Shown piece by piece: positions 1-7,055 of a DNA stretch of 25,792 nt (its first letter is position 1; each line of letters begins with the position of its first letter). The DNA lies in contig JAFAGN010000023.1 in NCBI GenBank assembly GCA_023422695.1, forward strand, positions 1 through 25,792, in the 5' to 3' direction. The notes below the pieces were generated by a model that was not told the DNA's origin, searched no databases, and was given only the letters and a program-made list of their open reading frames with translations. The position numbers and the translations under genes are program-made. This stretch comes from Pseudomonadota bacterium (GTDB lineage: Bacteria > Pseudomonadota > Alphaproteobacteria > Sphingomonadales > Sphingomonadaceae).

Positions 1-87
1 CCGGGCCCCCGGCGCCCCGACATCGTGGGCGGGCAAGGCACCGGGACCGGAGCGAATGAGGCACGCTATCGGATGGACATGCAATGA
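1..87 (+). CDS. ccoH: 3' end of probable FixH/CcoH-family protein (partial)
   Basis: An open frame runs in from the window edge and stops at TGA 85-87, giving 28 residues that end in RYRMDMQ. Its stop overlaps the next start codon (ATGA), which is the usual tight coupling of ccoH to ccoI in ccoGHIS clusters. FixH/CcoH is a small membrane-anchored protein needed for assembly of the cbb3-type cytochrome oxidase. The assignment rests mainly on position, because the visible tail is too short for a family diagnosis. Its start lies outside the window. Confidence 0.5.
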   Translation, partial: PGPRRPDIVGGQGTGTGANEARYRMDMQ

Positions 88-2195
88 CCGCCGCGGCGCT
101 GATCGAACGCGATTTCGCGGTTCCCGACATCCGCTGCGCGGGGTGCATCGCCAAGCTGGAACAGGGTTTGGTGCGCGATCGCCGGATTGCGGCCGCGCGG
201 GTGAACTTTACCGAAAAGCGTGTCCATCTGTCGTGCGTTCCCGATGCCGAAATGCCCGACCTGATCGGTGCGTTCACGACGCTGGGGTTCGAAGCGCATC
301 CGATCGGCAAAAACCCCGGCGAAACCGACGCGGACGCCGAAACCAGTCGCGAGCTGCTGCGCGCGGTGGCGGTATCGGGCTTTGCCATGATGAACATCAT
401 GCTGCTCTCGGTATCGGTCTGGTCGGGCGCGACGGGGGCGACGCGCGATCTGTTCCACTGGCTGTCGGCGGCGATCGCGCTGCCGACGGTCGCTTATGCC
501 GGACGACCTTTTTTCCGCTCGGCCTGGCGTGCGCTCAGCCGCGGCGGCACCAACATGGATGTGCCGATCAGCATCGGCGTGTTGCTGGTGTGCGCGATCA
601 GCCTTTACGAAACCGCGACGAGCGGCCCGCACGCCTATTTCGACGGCGCCGCCATGTTGCTGTTCTTCCTGCTTTGCGGTCGCTGGCTCGACAGCGTGAT
701 GCGCGACCGCGCGCGCGGTGGGGTGACGGCGCTGCTGCGCAATATGGGTACCGGCGCCATGGTGCTCGGCAAGGATGGCAAGAGCCGCTGGGTCGATGCG
801 ACCGCGCTGAACCCCGGGATGGTGATGCTGGTCGCCGCAGGCGAGCGACTGGCCGCCGATGGGGTGATCGTTCGCGGTGCAAGCCGCCTCGACCTCTCGC
901 TGCTGACCGGGGAAAGTGCGCCACAGCTGGTCCGCCCCGATGACCGCGTTCACGCGGGCACGCTCAATCTCGACGGCCCGGTCGAAGTCAAGGTTACCGC
1001 CGTTGGCAGCGACACCGCGCTGGCCGACATCGCGCGCCTGATGGGTGAGGCGGCACAGGGCAAGTCGCGCTACGTTCGCATTGCCGACCGCGCGGCGCGA
1101 CTCTATGCGCCGGCGGTTCACGCCCTGGCCTTGCTCGCATTTGTGGGCTGGATGGTCGCCGGGGCCGGCTGGCACCAGAGCCTGCTGATCGCCGCTGCGG
1201 TGCTGATCATCACCTGCCCCTGCGCGCTCGGGCTGGCGGTCCCGGCGGCGCAGATCGTCGCAGCGGGCGCGTTGATGCGCGTCGGGGTGCTGATCAAGGA
1301 CGGCTCGGCGCTTGAGCGATTGGCGGAGGTCGACCGCGCCATGATCGACAAGACCGGCACGCTGACGCTCGGCCGTCCCGAGGCGCGCGATCTCGATCGT
1401 CTCGACCCGCAGCTCCAATCGCTCGCCCTCGCGCTGGCGCAAGCCAGTCGCCACCCGCTGAGCGAAGCCTTGACGCGCGGTTTGCAGGCGATCGACGTGC
1501 CGCGCGCCGATGTCCACGGGGTCCGCGAAACTCCCGGGTTCGGTGTCGAGGCGCGTTGGGGCGACCATATCGTAACGCTCGGCCGCCCGAGCGATCCGGT
1601 CGAAGGCGACGCCTTGGCGACGCAATTGTCGATCGACGGCGCGACTGTTGCGACGATCCGTTTTGCCGACCATCTGCGCCCCGATGCGCGGGCTGCGATC
1701 GACGCGCTGCGCGCCGAGGGCGTCGACGTGTCGATCCTCAGCGGCGATCGCGCCGCGGCCGTGGCGCCGGTGGCGCGCGAACTGGCGATGACCGCGCAAA
1801 CCGGCATGAGCCCGCAGGACAAGCTGGCCGCGCTCGCGCGCCAGAGCGTGACGCACAAAGTCCTGATGATCGGCGACGGGCTGAACGACGGTCCGGCGCT
1901 GGCGGCGGGGCATGCGTCGATGGCGCCGGGGTCGGCCAGCGACGTTGGCAAAAATGCCGCGGACTGCATTTTCCTCGGCGACCGCTTGATGCCGATCGTC
2001 GCGGCGCTGCGCATGGCGCGGCGGACGCAGGCGATCGTCCGGCAGAACTTCGCCTTGGCGATTGGTTACAATGCGATCGCCGTGCCGTTGGCGTTTCTGG
2101 GCTATGTTACGCCTCTGGTCGCCGCGCTGGCGATGTCGGGATCGTCGCTGCTCGTTGTCGGCAACGCGATGCGGCTCAAAAGGGCGGTCCGATGA
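84..2195 (+). CDS. ccoI: Copper-translocating P-type ATPase for cbb3 oxidase assembly (CcoI/FixI)
   Basis: A 703-aa P1B-type ATPase of the CcoI/FixI/CopA2 type, which exports Cu(I) for metallation of the CuB centre of cbb3 oxidase. An N-terminal metal-binding domain has C18-A-G-C21. A TGES actuator loop lies near residue 274, the intramembrane CPC metal site is C378-P-C380, the phosphorylated aspartate is D422 in DKTGT, and GDGLND is near 597-602. Several hydrophobic segments flank these in P1B order. The ATG overlaps the stop of the preceding frame, and ccoS starts in an ATGA overlap with its stop. The choice of CcoI over a general copper-efflux CopA comes from the ccoS and hemN neighbours. 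Function is well supported by motifs plus context. Confidence 0.93.
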   Translation: MTAAALIERDFAVPDIRCAGCIAKLEQGLVRDRRIAAARVNFTEKRVHLSCVPDAEMPDLIGAFTTLGFEAHPIGKNPGETDADAETSRELLRAVAVSGFAMMNIMLLSVSVWSGATGATRDLFHWLSAAIALPTVAYAGRPFFRSAWRALSRGGTNMDVPISIGVLLVCAISLYETATSGPHAYFDGAAMLLFFLLCGRWLDSVMRDRARGGVTALLRNMGTGAMVLGKDGKSRWVDATALNPGMVMLVAAGERLAADGVIVRGASRLDLSLLTGESAPQLVRPDDRVHAGTLNLDGPVEVKVTAVGSDTALADIARLMGEAAQGKSRYVRIADRAARLYAPAVHALALLAFVGWMVAGAGWHQSLLIAAAVLIITCPCALGLAVPAAQIVAAGALMRVGVLIKDGSALERLAEVDRAMIDKTGTLTLGRPEARDLDRLDPQLQSLALALAQASRHPLSEALTRGLQAIDVPRADVHGVRETPGFGVEARWGDHIVTLGRPSDPVEGDALATQLSIDGATVATIRFADHLRPDARAAIDALRAEGVDVSILSGDRAAAVAPVARELAMTAQTGMSPQDKLAALARQSVTHKVLMIGDGLNDGPALAAGHASMAPGSASDVGKNAADCIFLGDRLMPIVAALRMARRTQAIVRQNFALAIGYNAIAVPLAFLGYVTPLVAALAMSGSSLLVVGNAMRLKRAVR

Positions 2196-2347
2196 ACGGT
2201 CTGGCGGTCCTGATCCCGATCGCGCTGGGGCTCGGCCTGCTCGGGCTCGCTGCCTTTTTCTGGTCGCTGCGCCGCGGTCAGTTCGACGATCTCGACGGCG
2301 CAGCGCTACGCATTTTTGTCGAAGATGAAGAGGAGGGTGCGGCATGA
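2192..2347 (+). CDS. ccoS: cbb3-type cytochrome oxidase assembly protein CcoS
   Basis: A 51-aa protein starting at ATG 2192, overlapping the ccoI stop by four bases. One N-terminal membrane helix (about residues 4-24) is followed by the typical CcoS signature: FFW, a short basic turn, FDDLDG, then a RIFVEDEE acidic tail. CcoS (FixS) is needed for insertion of haem b and CuB into subunit CcoN. Length and composition match the family. A much longer open frame extends upstream of 2192 inside ccoI, but only the 51-aa product fits. Confidence 0.9.
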   Translation: MNGLAVLIPIALGLGLLGLAAFFWSLRRGQFDDLDGAALRIFVEDEEEGAA

Positions 2348-2571
2348 TCGGCCGCGCGATCGCTTCGCTGATCGGCGTCGGTGCGCTGGCGCTCACGCCG
2401 CTCGCCGTCGATGCCCGCGTCCTGATCGTTCCCGATTGCGGCGGCGGGCGCCACATGCTGCTCGTACCCGATGATACGGACGATCAAGGTGGCGGGCCGT
2501 GCGCCAAGGCCTGCCACGCCATGACCGAACGGCGCAGCAAATCGGCGGGCGTCCGCAAGGGCTGTTGCTGA
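2344..2571 (+). CDS. Small secreted Cys-rich protein, unknown function, cco-linked
   Basis: A 75-aa product whose ATG overlaps the ccoS stop (ATGA), so it is almost certainly co-translated with ccoIS. An N-terminal hydrophobic stretch (about 5-22) ending near VDA looks like a signal peptide. The mature part has five cysteines: C32, C53, C57 (CAKAC followed by His) and a terminal C74-C75 pair, plus His38-Met39. I recognise no family. Position after copper-ATPase and oxidase-assembly genes, with Cys/His clustering in a probable periplasmic product, suggests metal binding or redox handling. That is inference. Confidence 0.7.
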   Translation: MIGRAIASLIGVGALALTPLAVDARVLIVPDCGGGRHMLLVPDDTDDQGGGPCAKACHAMTERRSKSAGVRKGCC

Positions 2572-2579
2572 TGGCGCCG

Positions 2580-2593
2580 TTGATCTGCGTCAA
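2580..2593. promoter_or_regulatory. FNR/FixK-type box upstream of hemN
   Basis: The 14 bases TTGATCTGCGTCAA match the CRP/FNR-family anaerobic consensus TTGAT-N4-ATCAA at 9 of 10 defined positions. The box centre (2586.5) lies 41.5 bases before the A of the hemN ATG. A weak -10-like CCTAAT is at 2614-2619. Low-oxygen activation of hemN and cco genes by FNR/FixK/Anr proteins is established in proteobacteria. Confidence 0.8.
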
Positions 2594-2627
2594 TGCGGCG
2601 GCGCCAGCCGCGACCTAATCCGTCACC

Positions 2628-4010
2628 ATGTGGAGCTATCACCCCGACCTGCTGGCGACGCCGGTACCACGCTACACCAGCTATCCGACTGCGGTCGAAT
2701 TCACCGATGATGTCGGCGCCGGTGATTATGTGGCGGCGCTCGACCGGATCGCTTCGGCGACCCCCGTTTCGCTCTATATCCACATCCCGTTCTGCGAGCA
2801 GATTTGCTGGTATTGCGGGTGCAATACGGGCGCCGCCAACCGGACCCAGCGCCTCACCGACTATCTGACCGCACTCCGCTCCGAAATCGCCATGGTCGCC
2901 AAACGGATCGGCGGGCGGGCGCGGGTGCAGCGCATTGCGTTCGGCGGCGGCAGCCCCAATGCGATTGCACCGATCGATTTCGTGCGCCTTCTCGATCGCA
3001 TCCTCACCGTCTTCGACGTTAGCAATCCAGAAATTTCGATCGAGATCGATCCGCGCGGCTTTTCGGCCGAATGGGCGCGCGTTCTCTCCGCCTCATCCGT
3101 CACGCGCGTCAGCCTGGGGGTGCAGACCTTCGAACCGCAGATCCAGCAGGCGATCGGTCGTGTTCAGCCGCTCACCGAGATTGAAAATGCGGTCGCCAGC
3201 CTGCGCCTGCGCGGGATCGATGCGATCAACTTCGACCTCATGTACGGCCTGCCCGGACAGAGCCTCGCCGACCTCGACGCGACCCTCGACGAAACGATCC
3301 GCCTCGCGCCCAGCCGTATCGCATTGTTCGGCTACGCCCATCTACCCGCGATGATCCCGCGCCAGCGGCGGATCGACGCCAGCAACCTGCCCGATCTCCG
3401 GCTGCGGTTCGAACAGGCTGCGCTCGGCTTCGACCGCCTCACCGCGGCGGGCTATATCCCGATCGGCTTCGATCATTTCGCGCTGCCCACCGACACGCTG
3501 GCGATTGCGGCAAGCGAGGGGAGGGTGAACCGCAATTTCCAGGGGTTTGCCGACGACGACGCGTCGATCCTCCTCGGCTTTGGGGCCAGCGCGATCAGCA
3601 AATTTCCGGACCTGATCGTCCAGAACGAAAAGCGCGCCGGTGCGTATCGCGAGCAGATCGCCGCGGGGCAATTGACCGCGGTCCGCGGCGTGGCGATCGA
3701 CGCCGATGATGGCGAGCGCGGCGCGATCATTCGCGACCTTTTGTGCCGGGGAAGGGCGCGGATCGACATGCCGTTGCGCGATGCCGCGCATAGCGCGATG
3801 GCTGCGTTCGAGCTGCGGAACCTGATCGCCTGGCAGGACAATGATCTGGTCGTTCAGGAATCCGGCTGGCCCTACACGCGTCACATCGCGGCACATTTCG
3901 ACCGCGTCCGCGGGGCAGTACAGCGCGGATCATCGAACGCGGATTGTAACGATTCGCCGACCTACTCGCCCACGATCAAGCCTGTTGGGGGCGAATTTCG
4001 AACCCGGTGA
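2628..4010 (+). CDS. hemN: Oxygen-independent coproporphyrinogen III oxidase (radical SAM)
   Basis: A 460-aa cytoplasmic radical-SAM enzyme that decarboxylates coproporphyrinogen III to protoporphyrinogen IX without oxygen. The PRYTSYPTA motif is at residues 14-22. The cluster motif C56-x3-C60-x2-C63-x-C65 fits the CxxxCxxC signature with the extra Cys of HemN. GGGSPN (SAM binding) and the VSLGVQTF strand follow in order. Length is close to E. coli HemN (457). No Shine-Dalgarno is visible before ATG 2628, and the FNR box spacing would place transcription start near the ATG, so a leaderless mRNA is possible. The last 35 bases overlap the convergent mgtC-like gene. Linkage to ccoIS is common because microaerobic respiration needs haem. 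Confidence 0.95.
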   Translation: MWSYHPDLLATPVPRYTSYPTAVEFTDDVGAGDYVAALDRIASATPVSLYIHIPFCEQICWYCGCNTGAANRTQRLTDYLTALRSEIAMVAKRIGGRARVQRIAFGGGSPNAIAPIDFVRLLDRILTVFDVSNPEISIEIDPRGFSAEWARVLSASSVTRVSLGVQTFEPQIQQAIGRVQPLTEIENAVASLRLRGIDAINFDLMYGLPGQSLADLDATLDETIRLAPSRIALFGYAHLPAMIPRQRRIDASNLPDLRLRFEQAALGFDRLTAAGYIPIGFDHFALPTDTLAIAASEGRVNRNFQGFADDDASILLGFGASAISKFPDLIVQNEKRAGAYREQIAAGQLTAVRGVAIDADDGERGAIIRDLLCRGRARIDMPLRDAAHSAMAAFELRNLIAWQDNDLVVQESGWPYTRHIAAHFDRVRGAVQRGSSNADCNDSPTYSPTIKPVGGEFRTR

Positions 4011-4662
4011 CATGGGGGTCGTCTGACAGGACGGCAGCCAGTCTTTCGGCGCGGTCCTCGTTATAACCCTGTGCGATCGCGCCATATTCGACGACATCGT
4101 CGGCCATATGCTGATCGATCGTGATGGAGTTCAGCTTATGGCCCGCCAGCAGCGCGCTGAAGCCGCTCAGCGCGATCGCTTGGGACCGGCGATAGCGAAC
4201 CTTCAAATGGACGATGCGCTGTTGCGGCGCCCGTTTGCCGGTAATCGTGACCGCCGCCAGCACGAGCAGCGTTGCCGCCGCGCCAAAGATTGCCAACTGG
4301 TAGAAGCCGATCCCGAACAGCATACCCAGCGTCGCCGTCATCCACAGCGATGCGGCGGTGGTGAGCCCGCGGACGTTGAACCCTTCGCGAAAGATGACCC
4401 CTCCGCACAGAAATCCGATGCCGGTCAAAATGCCATGCGCCATCCGTACCGGATCGATGCGGACGACCTCGATCGGCGCGTCGTTGAGCCATGCCATCTG
4501 ATGCACGGCCGACAGCATCAGCAGGCAGCACGACAGGCCGACCAGAATATGCGTGCGAAGTCCCGCGGGGCTTGCCCGATACTCCCGCTCGGCACCGATG
4601 ATCGCACTCGCGACGATGGCGCCGACGATAGGCCAGATCAGGTCGGGGTCGAACAACTCCAC
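3976..4662 (-). CDS. MgtC/SapB-family membrane protein
   Basis: A 228-aa protein starting at GTG (4662-4660). The first 140 residues hold several membrane helices with MgtC-family features: GAIVASAIIGAEREY near the start, AGLRTHILVG, GIGFLCGGVIF and GLTTAASLW. A soluble C-terminal domain (about 150-228) follows. MgtC proteins modulate ATP synthase or magnesium homeostasis in other bacteria; the role here is unknown. Convergent with hemN, with a 35-base tail overlap. In the ancestral chromosome the tRNA-Lys gene would have lain directly upstream, because the island now separates them. Confidence 0.88.
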   Translation of the reverse strand: MELFDPDLIWPIVGAIVASAIIGAEREYRASPAGLRTHILVGLSCCLLMLSAVHQMAWLNDAPIEVVRIDPVRMAHGILTGIGFLCGGVIFREGFNVRGLTTAASLWMTATLGMLFGIGFYQLAIFGAAATLLVLAAVTITGKRAPQQRIVHLKVRYRRSQAIALSGFSALLAGHKLNSITIDQHMADDVVEYGAIAQGYNEDRAERLAAVLSDDPHVTGFEIRPQQA

Positions 4663-4778
4663 TTACGCGGCCTCACGGGCGTCGTGATGGCATCGGGCAC
4701 AGCAGCGAAAGCGAAGGGCAAGCAATGGCGGGGTCACAAATGCGCAACGTCTGCCGGCTTTGGCGGTTGCTCATCTGC

Positions 4779-4831
4779 TTGAAAAATGGTGGACGCACTA
4801 GGGCTCGAACCTAGGACCCGCTGATTAAGAG
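4779..4831. repeat. Left attachment-site repeat (53 bp), tRNA-Lys 3' fragment
   Basis: Identical to 12203-12255. It holds the last 45 bases of the tRNA-Lys (from the 5' base of the anticodon loop to the CCA end, minus strand) plus a T-run downstream of the tRNA. Sequence diverges at 4832 and at 4778. This end restores nothing functional because the D-arm half is absent. Confidence 0.95.
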
Positions 4832-5226
4832 CGTGGCTTAAGCTATTGTTATTAGTAGTCAATCTGCGTCATTTTACATCTGGGGAACACAAAAACGTAT
4901 CTTCGACCCGCTGATTCCGAGGCGTATTTCTTCACGTCCATTCATGCAAGTTCGGGCGCCCGGGACCCCCTTGATACCCACACGGAAGATCGTCAAATTT
5001 CTGGGTATCAGAGCGATGGAGAGATGGCGCGGAGGCTTATCCACCAGCCTCGCCGCATCGTCATATCGATCATAGGTGTCTGCGTCAGGAAAAATCCCGG
5101 CGACGTTATGATGGTGACCTCGTGCCGGTTGGTAACGGCTTCGTTATCTGCGCGAGGCGAAAGTCACGAAGTCGTTATTTGTCTCGTGATATGGCCCCTG
5201 GCGCCCACAATGTCGCTTAGCGATAG
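4832..5226. other. Left-end island stretch without a convincing gene
   Basis: No supported coding sequence. It contains a second partial copy of tRNA/att sequence (GACCCGCTGATT at 4905-4916, identical to 4815-4826), one GGGACCCC octamer (4962-4969) also found twice near the right end, and a stem-loop with 9-bp arms: TGATACCCA at 4972-4980 and TGGGTATCA at 5002-5010. These may be integrase or excision-protein binding sites, by analogy with attP arms of lambda/P4-type elements (inference). Confidence 0.5.
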
Positions 5227-5244
5227 ATATTCCCGATCGGTAAA
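5227..5244. promoter_or_regulatory. hipB operator candidate O1
   Basis: An 18-base site with core TCCCGATCGG. It is a perfect inverted copy of the site at 5278-5295. The core is repeated three times in the 120 bases before hipB, as expected for the autorepressor of a toxin-antitoxin operon. Confidence 0.65.
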
Positions 5245-5277
5245 AATCCTATTGCTGTATCGCTCGAACTCATAAAA

Positions 5278-5295
5278 TTTACCGATCGGGAATAT
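5278..5295. promoter_or_regulatory. hipB operator candidate O2
   Basis: The exact reverse complement of O1 (18 of 18 bases), 33 bases downstream of it. A promoter-like TTGCTG (5252-5257) and TAAAAT (5273-5278) sit between O1 and O2, so binding at O2 could occlude transcription. Confidence 0.65.
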
Positions 5296-5328
5296 TATCC
5301 TTGCATCAGGGCGAAAAAGCTCATAATG

Positions 5329-5340
5329 TCCCGATCGGGA
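5329..5340. promoter_or_regulatory. hipB operator candidate O3
   Basis: A perfect 12-bp palindrome TCCCGATCGGGA ending 8 bases before the hipB ATG at 5349. It shares the core of O1 and O2. Its position over the probable transcript start or ribosome-binding region suits autorepression. Confidence 0.65.
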
Positions 5341-5348
5341 AAACCATT

Positions 5349-5555
5349 ATGCTTAACACTGACGCCATAGGAAAAATCGTGCGTGAGGAGCGCAAGGCGC
5401 TGGGTTTGCGTCAGGCAGAGCTTGCCGCTGCCAGCGGCGTTGGCGTGCGTTTCCTTGTGGACTTGGAACGAGGTAAGCCGACGGTCCAGCTTGGCCGGGT
5501 TCTGGCGGTGCTCGCGGCGCTGGGATGCTCGCTCGATATTCGGCGACCGCAATGA
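5349..5555 (+). CDS. hipB: HipB-type antitoxin, XRE-family DNA-binding protein
   Basis: A 68-aa helix-turn-helix protein. The segment from IVREERKALGLRQAELAAAS through VRFLVDLERGK is a classic XRE/HipB fold, with the HTH at about residues 22-42. It ends CSLDIRRP, which resembles the beta-strand tail of HipB/y4mF-type antitoxins. ATG 5349 was chosen over an upstream in-frame TTG (5301), because the extra 16 residues would be read through operator O3 and are not family-like. The stop overlaps hipA by four bases (ATGA). HipB should neutralise HipA and repress the operon through the three sites upstream. Confidence 0.9.
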   Translation: MLNTDAIGKIVREERKALGLRQAELAAASGVGVRFLVDLERGKPTVQLGRVLAVLAALGCSLDIRRPQ

Positions 5556-6826
5556 GCGGGCCGATCCTCGACAGCCTGAGTGTCTGGTGGGGGCAGCGTA
5601 TCGCCGGGACGCTTTCGATCGATCGCGGCGGCGCGATGCACTTCGCCTATGCGCCCGACTGGCTGACCGATCCCGCGACGTCGGATTTGTCGCGCGCGAT
5701 GCCCAAGCGTGAAGCCGAATATGACGACGCCATCTGCAAGGCCGTATTCGGCGGTCTGCTTCCCGAGGAAGGGCAGCGCACCGCGATTGCCCGTGCGCTC
5801 GGCGTTTCTCCCGACAACCCGTTTCGCTTGCTGGCGGCGCTAGGCGGTGATGTTGCGGGCGCGCTCGCGTTTCTGCCCACAGGCGAACATCCGCCACAGG
5901 CGATGACGGGCGACTCGGAGCCCTTGGATGATACCGCGCTTAGCGAGTTGATCGGCCGACTGCCGCGCGTGCCCATGCTTGCTGGGGAAGGCGGCGCTCG
6001 TCTCAGTCTTGCCGGTGCGCAGTCCAAGCTGCCAGTCGTGCTAGTTGATGGCGAGATCGCCGTTCCGTTACCGGGCCAGCCTTCTACCCATCTGATCAAG
6101 CCCGAACCGGACCGCTTTCCCGGTCTTGCCGCGAATGAGGCCTTTTGCCTCGTCCTCGCGCGCGCCGTGGGTCTCGATGCGGTGGATGCCCAATGGAGGC
6201 AGGTCAACGGGCGGCCCTATCTGCTTGTAACCCGCTACGATCGTGTGACAACGGATGGCGAAGCCCGGCGATTGCACCAAGAGGATTTTGCGCAGGCGCT
6301 CGGCGTTCCATCGAACCGCAAATATGCGGCTGAAGGCGGGCCAGTGTTTCGGGATTGCTTCGCCTTGCTACGTGAGGCGACGGCGCGTCCTGCGCCTGAA
6401 GTGCTGAAGCTGGTTGATGCCGCCATCTTCAATGTCATCATCGGCAATGCCGACGCCCATGCGAAGAATTTTAGCCTGCTACGACAGGAACGCGTCGGCA
6501 ATCCGATCGTCCTTGCTCCCCTCTATGATCTGGTCGGGACGGTGATGTGGGCCGAGTTGTCGCCGCGCTTCGCGATGACATTCGGCGGGGCCGGGACATT
6601 GGAGCAATTGGAGAGCAAGCACTTTGATCGGTTTGCAGCCGACGCGGGCGTTGCAGCGCCCTTTGTGCGGCGTCGGGCATCGCAACTGGCGGAAGCCGTG
6701 GCCGATGAGATCGAGCGCGACCTGAAGGTTCCGGGACTTGGCGATGGGGGGCCGATAGAGGCACAGGCGAATGTCATTCGTGATCGCGCGCAACGTGTCA
6801 CGCTCAAGGCGACCGCACGCGGTTGA
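5552..6826 (+). CDS. hipA: HipA-type serine/threonine kinase toxin
   Basis: A 424-aa HipA-fold kinase. In E. coli, HipA phosphorylates glutamyl-tRNA synthetase and induces dormancy. An N-terminal couple_hipA-like region (about 1-110) is followed by LSLAGAQSKLPV (nucleotide-binding loop), HLIKPEP with the ATP-contacting lysine, LVTRYDR, HQEDFAQALG, the catalytic NADAHAKN with D301, and the metal-binding YDL with D326. All key kinase motifs are present, so it appears active. The ATG overlaps the hipB stop. An in-frame ATG at 5525 lies inside hipB and is disfavoured. The target in this host is unknown. Confidence 0.93.
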   Translation: MSGPILDSLSVWWGQRIAGTLSIDRGGAMHFAYAPDWLTDPATSDLSRAMPKREAEYDDAICKAVFGGLLPEEGQRTAIARALGVSPDNPFRLLAALGGDVAGALAFLPTGEHPPQAMTGDSEPLDDTALSELIGRLPRVPMLAGEGGARLSLAGAQSKLPVVLVDGEIAVPLPGQPSTHLIKPEPDRFPGLAANEAFCLVLARAVGLDAVDAQWRQVNGRPYLLVTRYDRVTTDGEARRLHQEDFAQALGVPSNRKYAAEGGPVFRDCFALLREATARPAPEVLKLVDAAIFNVIIGNADAHAKNFSLLRQERVGNPIVLAPLYDLVGTVMWAELSPRFAMTFGGAGTLEQLESKHFDRFAADAGVAAPFVRRRASQLAEAVADEIERDLKVPGLGDGGPIEAQANVIRDRAQRVTLKATARG

Positions 6827-7033
6827 TAGCCGACACGTAATCGCGTGAGACTGAAAAACTCGGAATCAGTGTCGCGCCATCTGGTACGAATATCGATGCA
6901 AAGTGTCGATCTAAAGCACCCCCCCCCGGTTATAGGCGGCATGCTCAAATCGCACCGCGCTGCACTTTCCTCATGCAGGTCCTTCGGATGCTAGGAATTC
7001 CTTTGAGATTGGCTAATTTCCATGATTATTGAG

Positions 7034-7055
7034 GTGTCATTCGAAAGGATGACAC
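7034..7055. promoter_or_regulatory. Palindrome around the integrase ribosome-binding site
   Basis: Perfect 7-bp arms GTGTCAT (7034-7040) and ATGACAC (7049-7055) with an 8-base spacer. The right arm abuts the integrase ATG, and the Shine-Dalgarno AAAGGA (7044-7049) lies in the spacer. It could be an operator or an RNA hairpin affecting ribosome access. Confidence 0.55.

Noticed and set aside
66..2456. Very long minus-strand open frame (796 codons) opposite ccoI
   Set aside because: Arg/His/Asp-rich low-complexity translation typical of GC-rich antisense shadow; ccoI on the other strand has all family motifs.
4787..4831. Possible second tRNA-Lys at the left end
   Set aside because: Only the 3' 45 bases are present; D-arm, 5' acceptor and half the anticodon stem are missing, so it is an att-site fragment.
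5024..5275. 83-codon plus-strand frame upstream of hipB
   Set aside because: No recognisable features, poor RBS spacing, and it runs through operator O1 and the likely hipB promoter.
5301..5348. TTG start giving a longer HipB
   Set aside because: The 16 extra residues are read through operator O3 and do not resemble the family; ATG 5349 begins the HTH protein cleanly.
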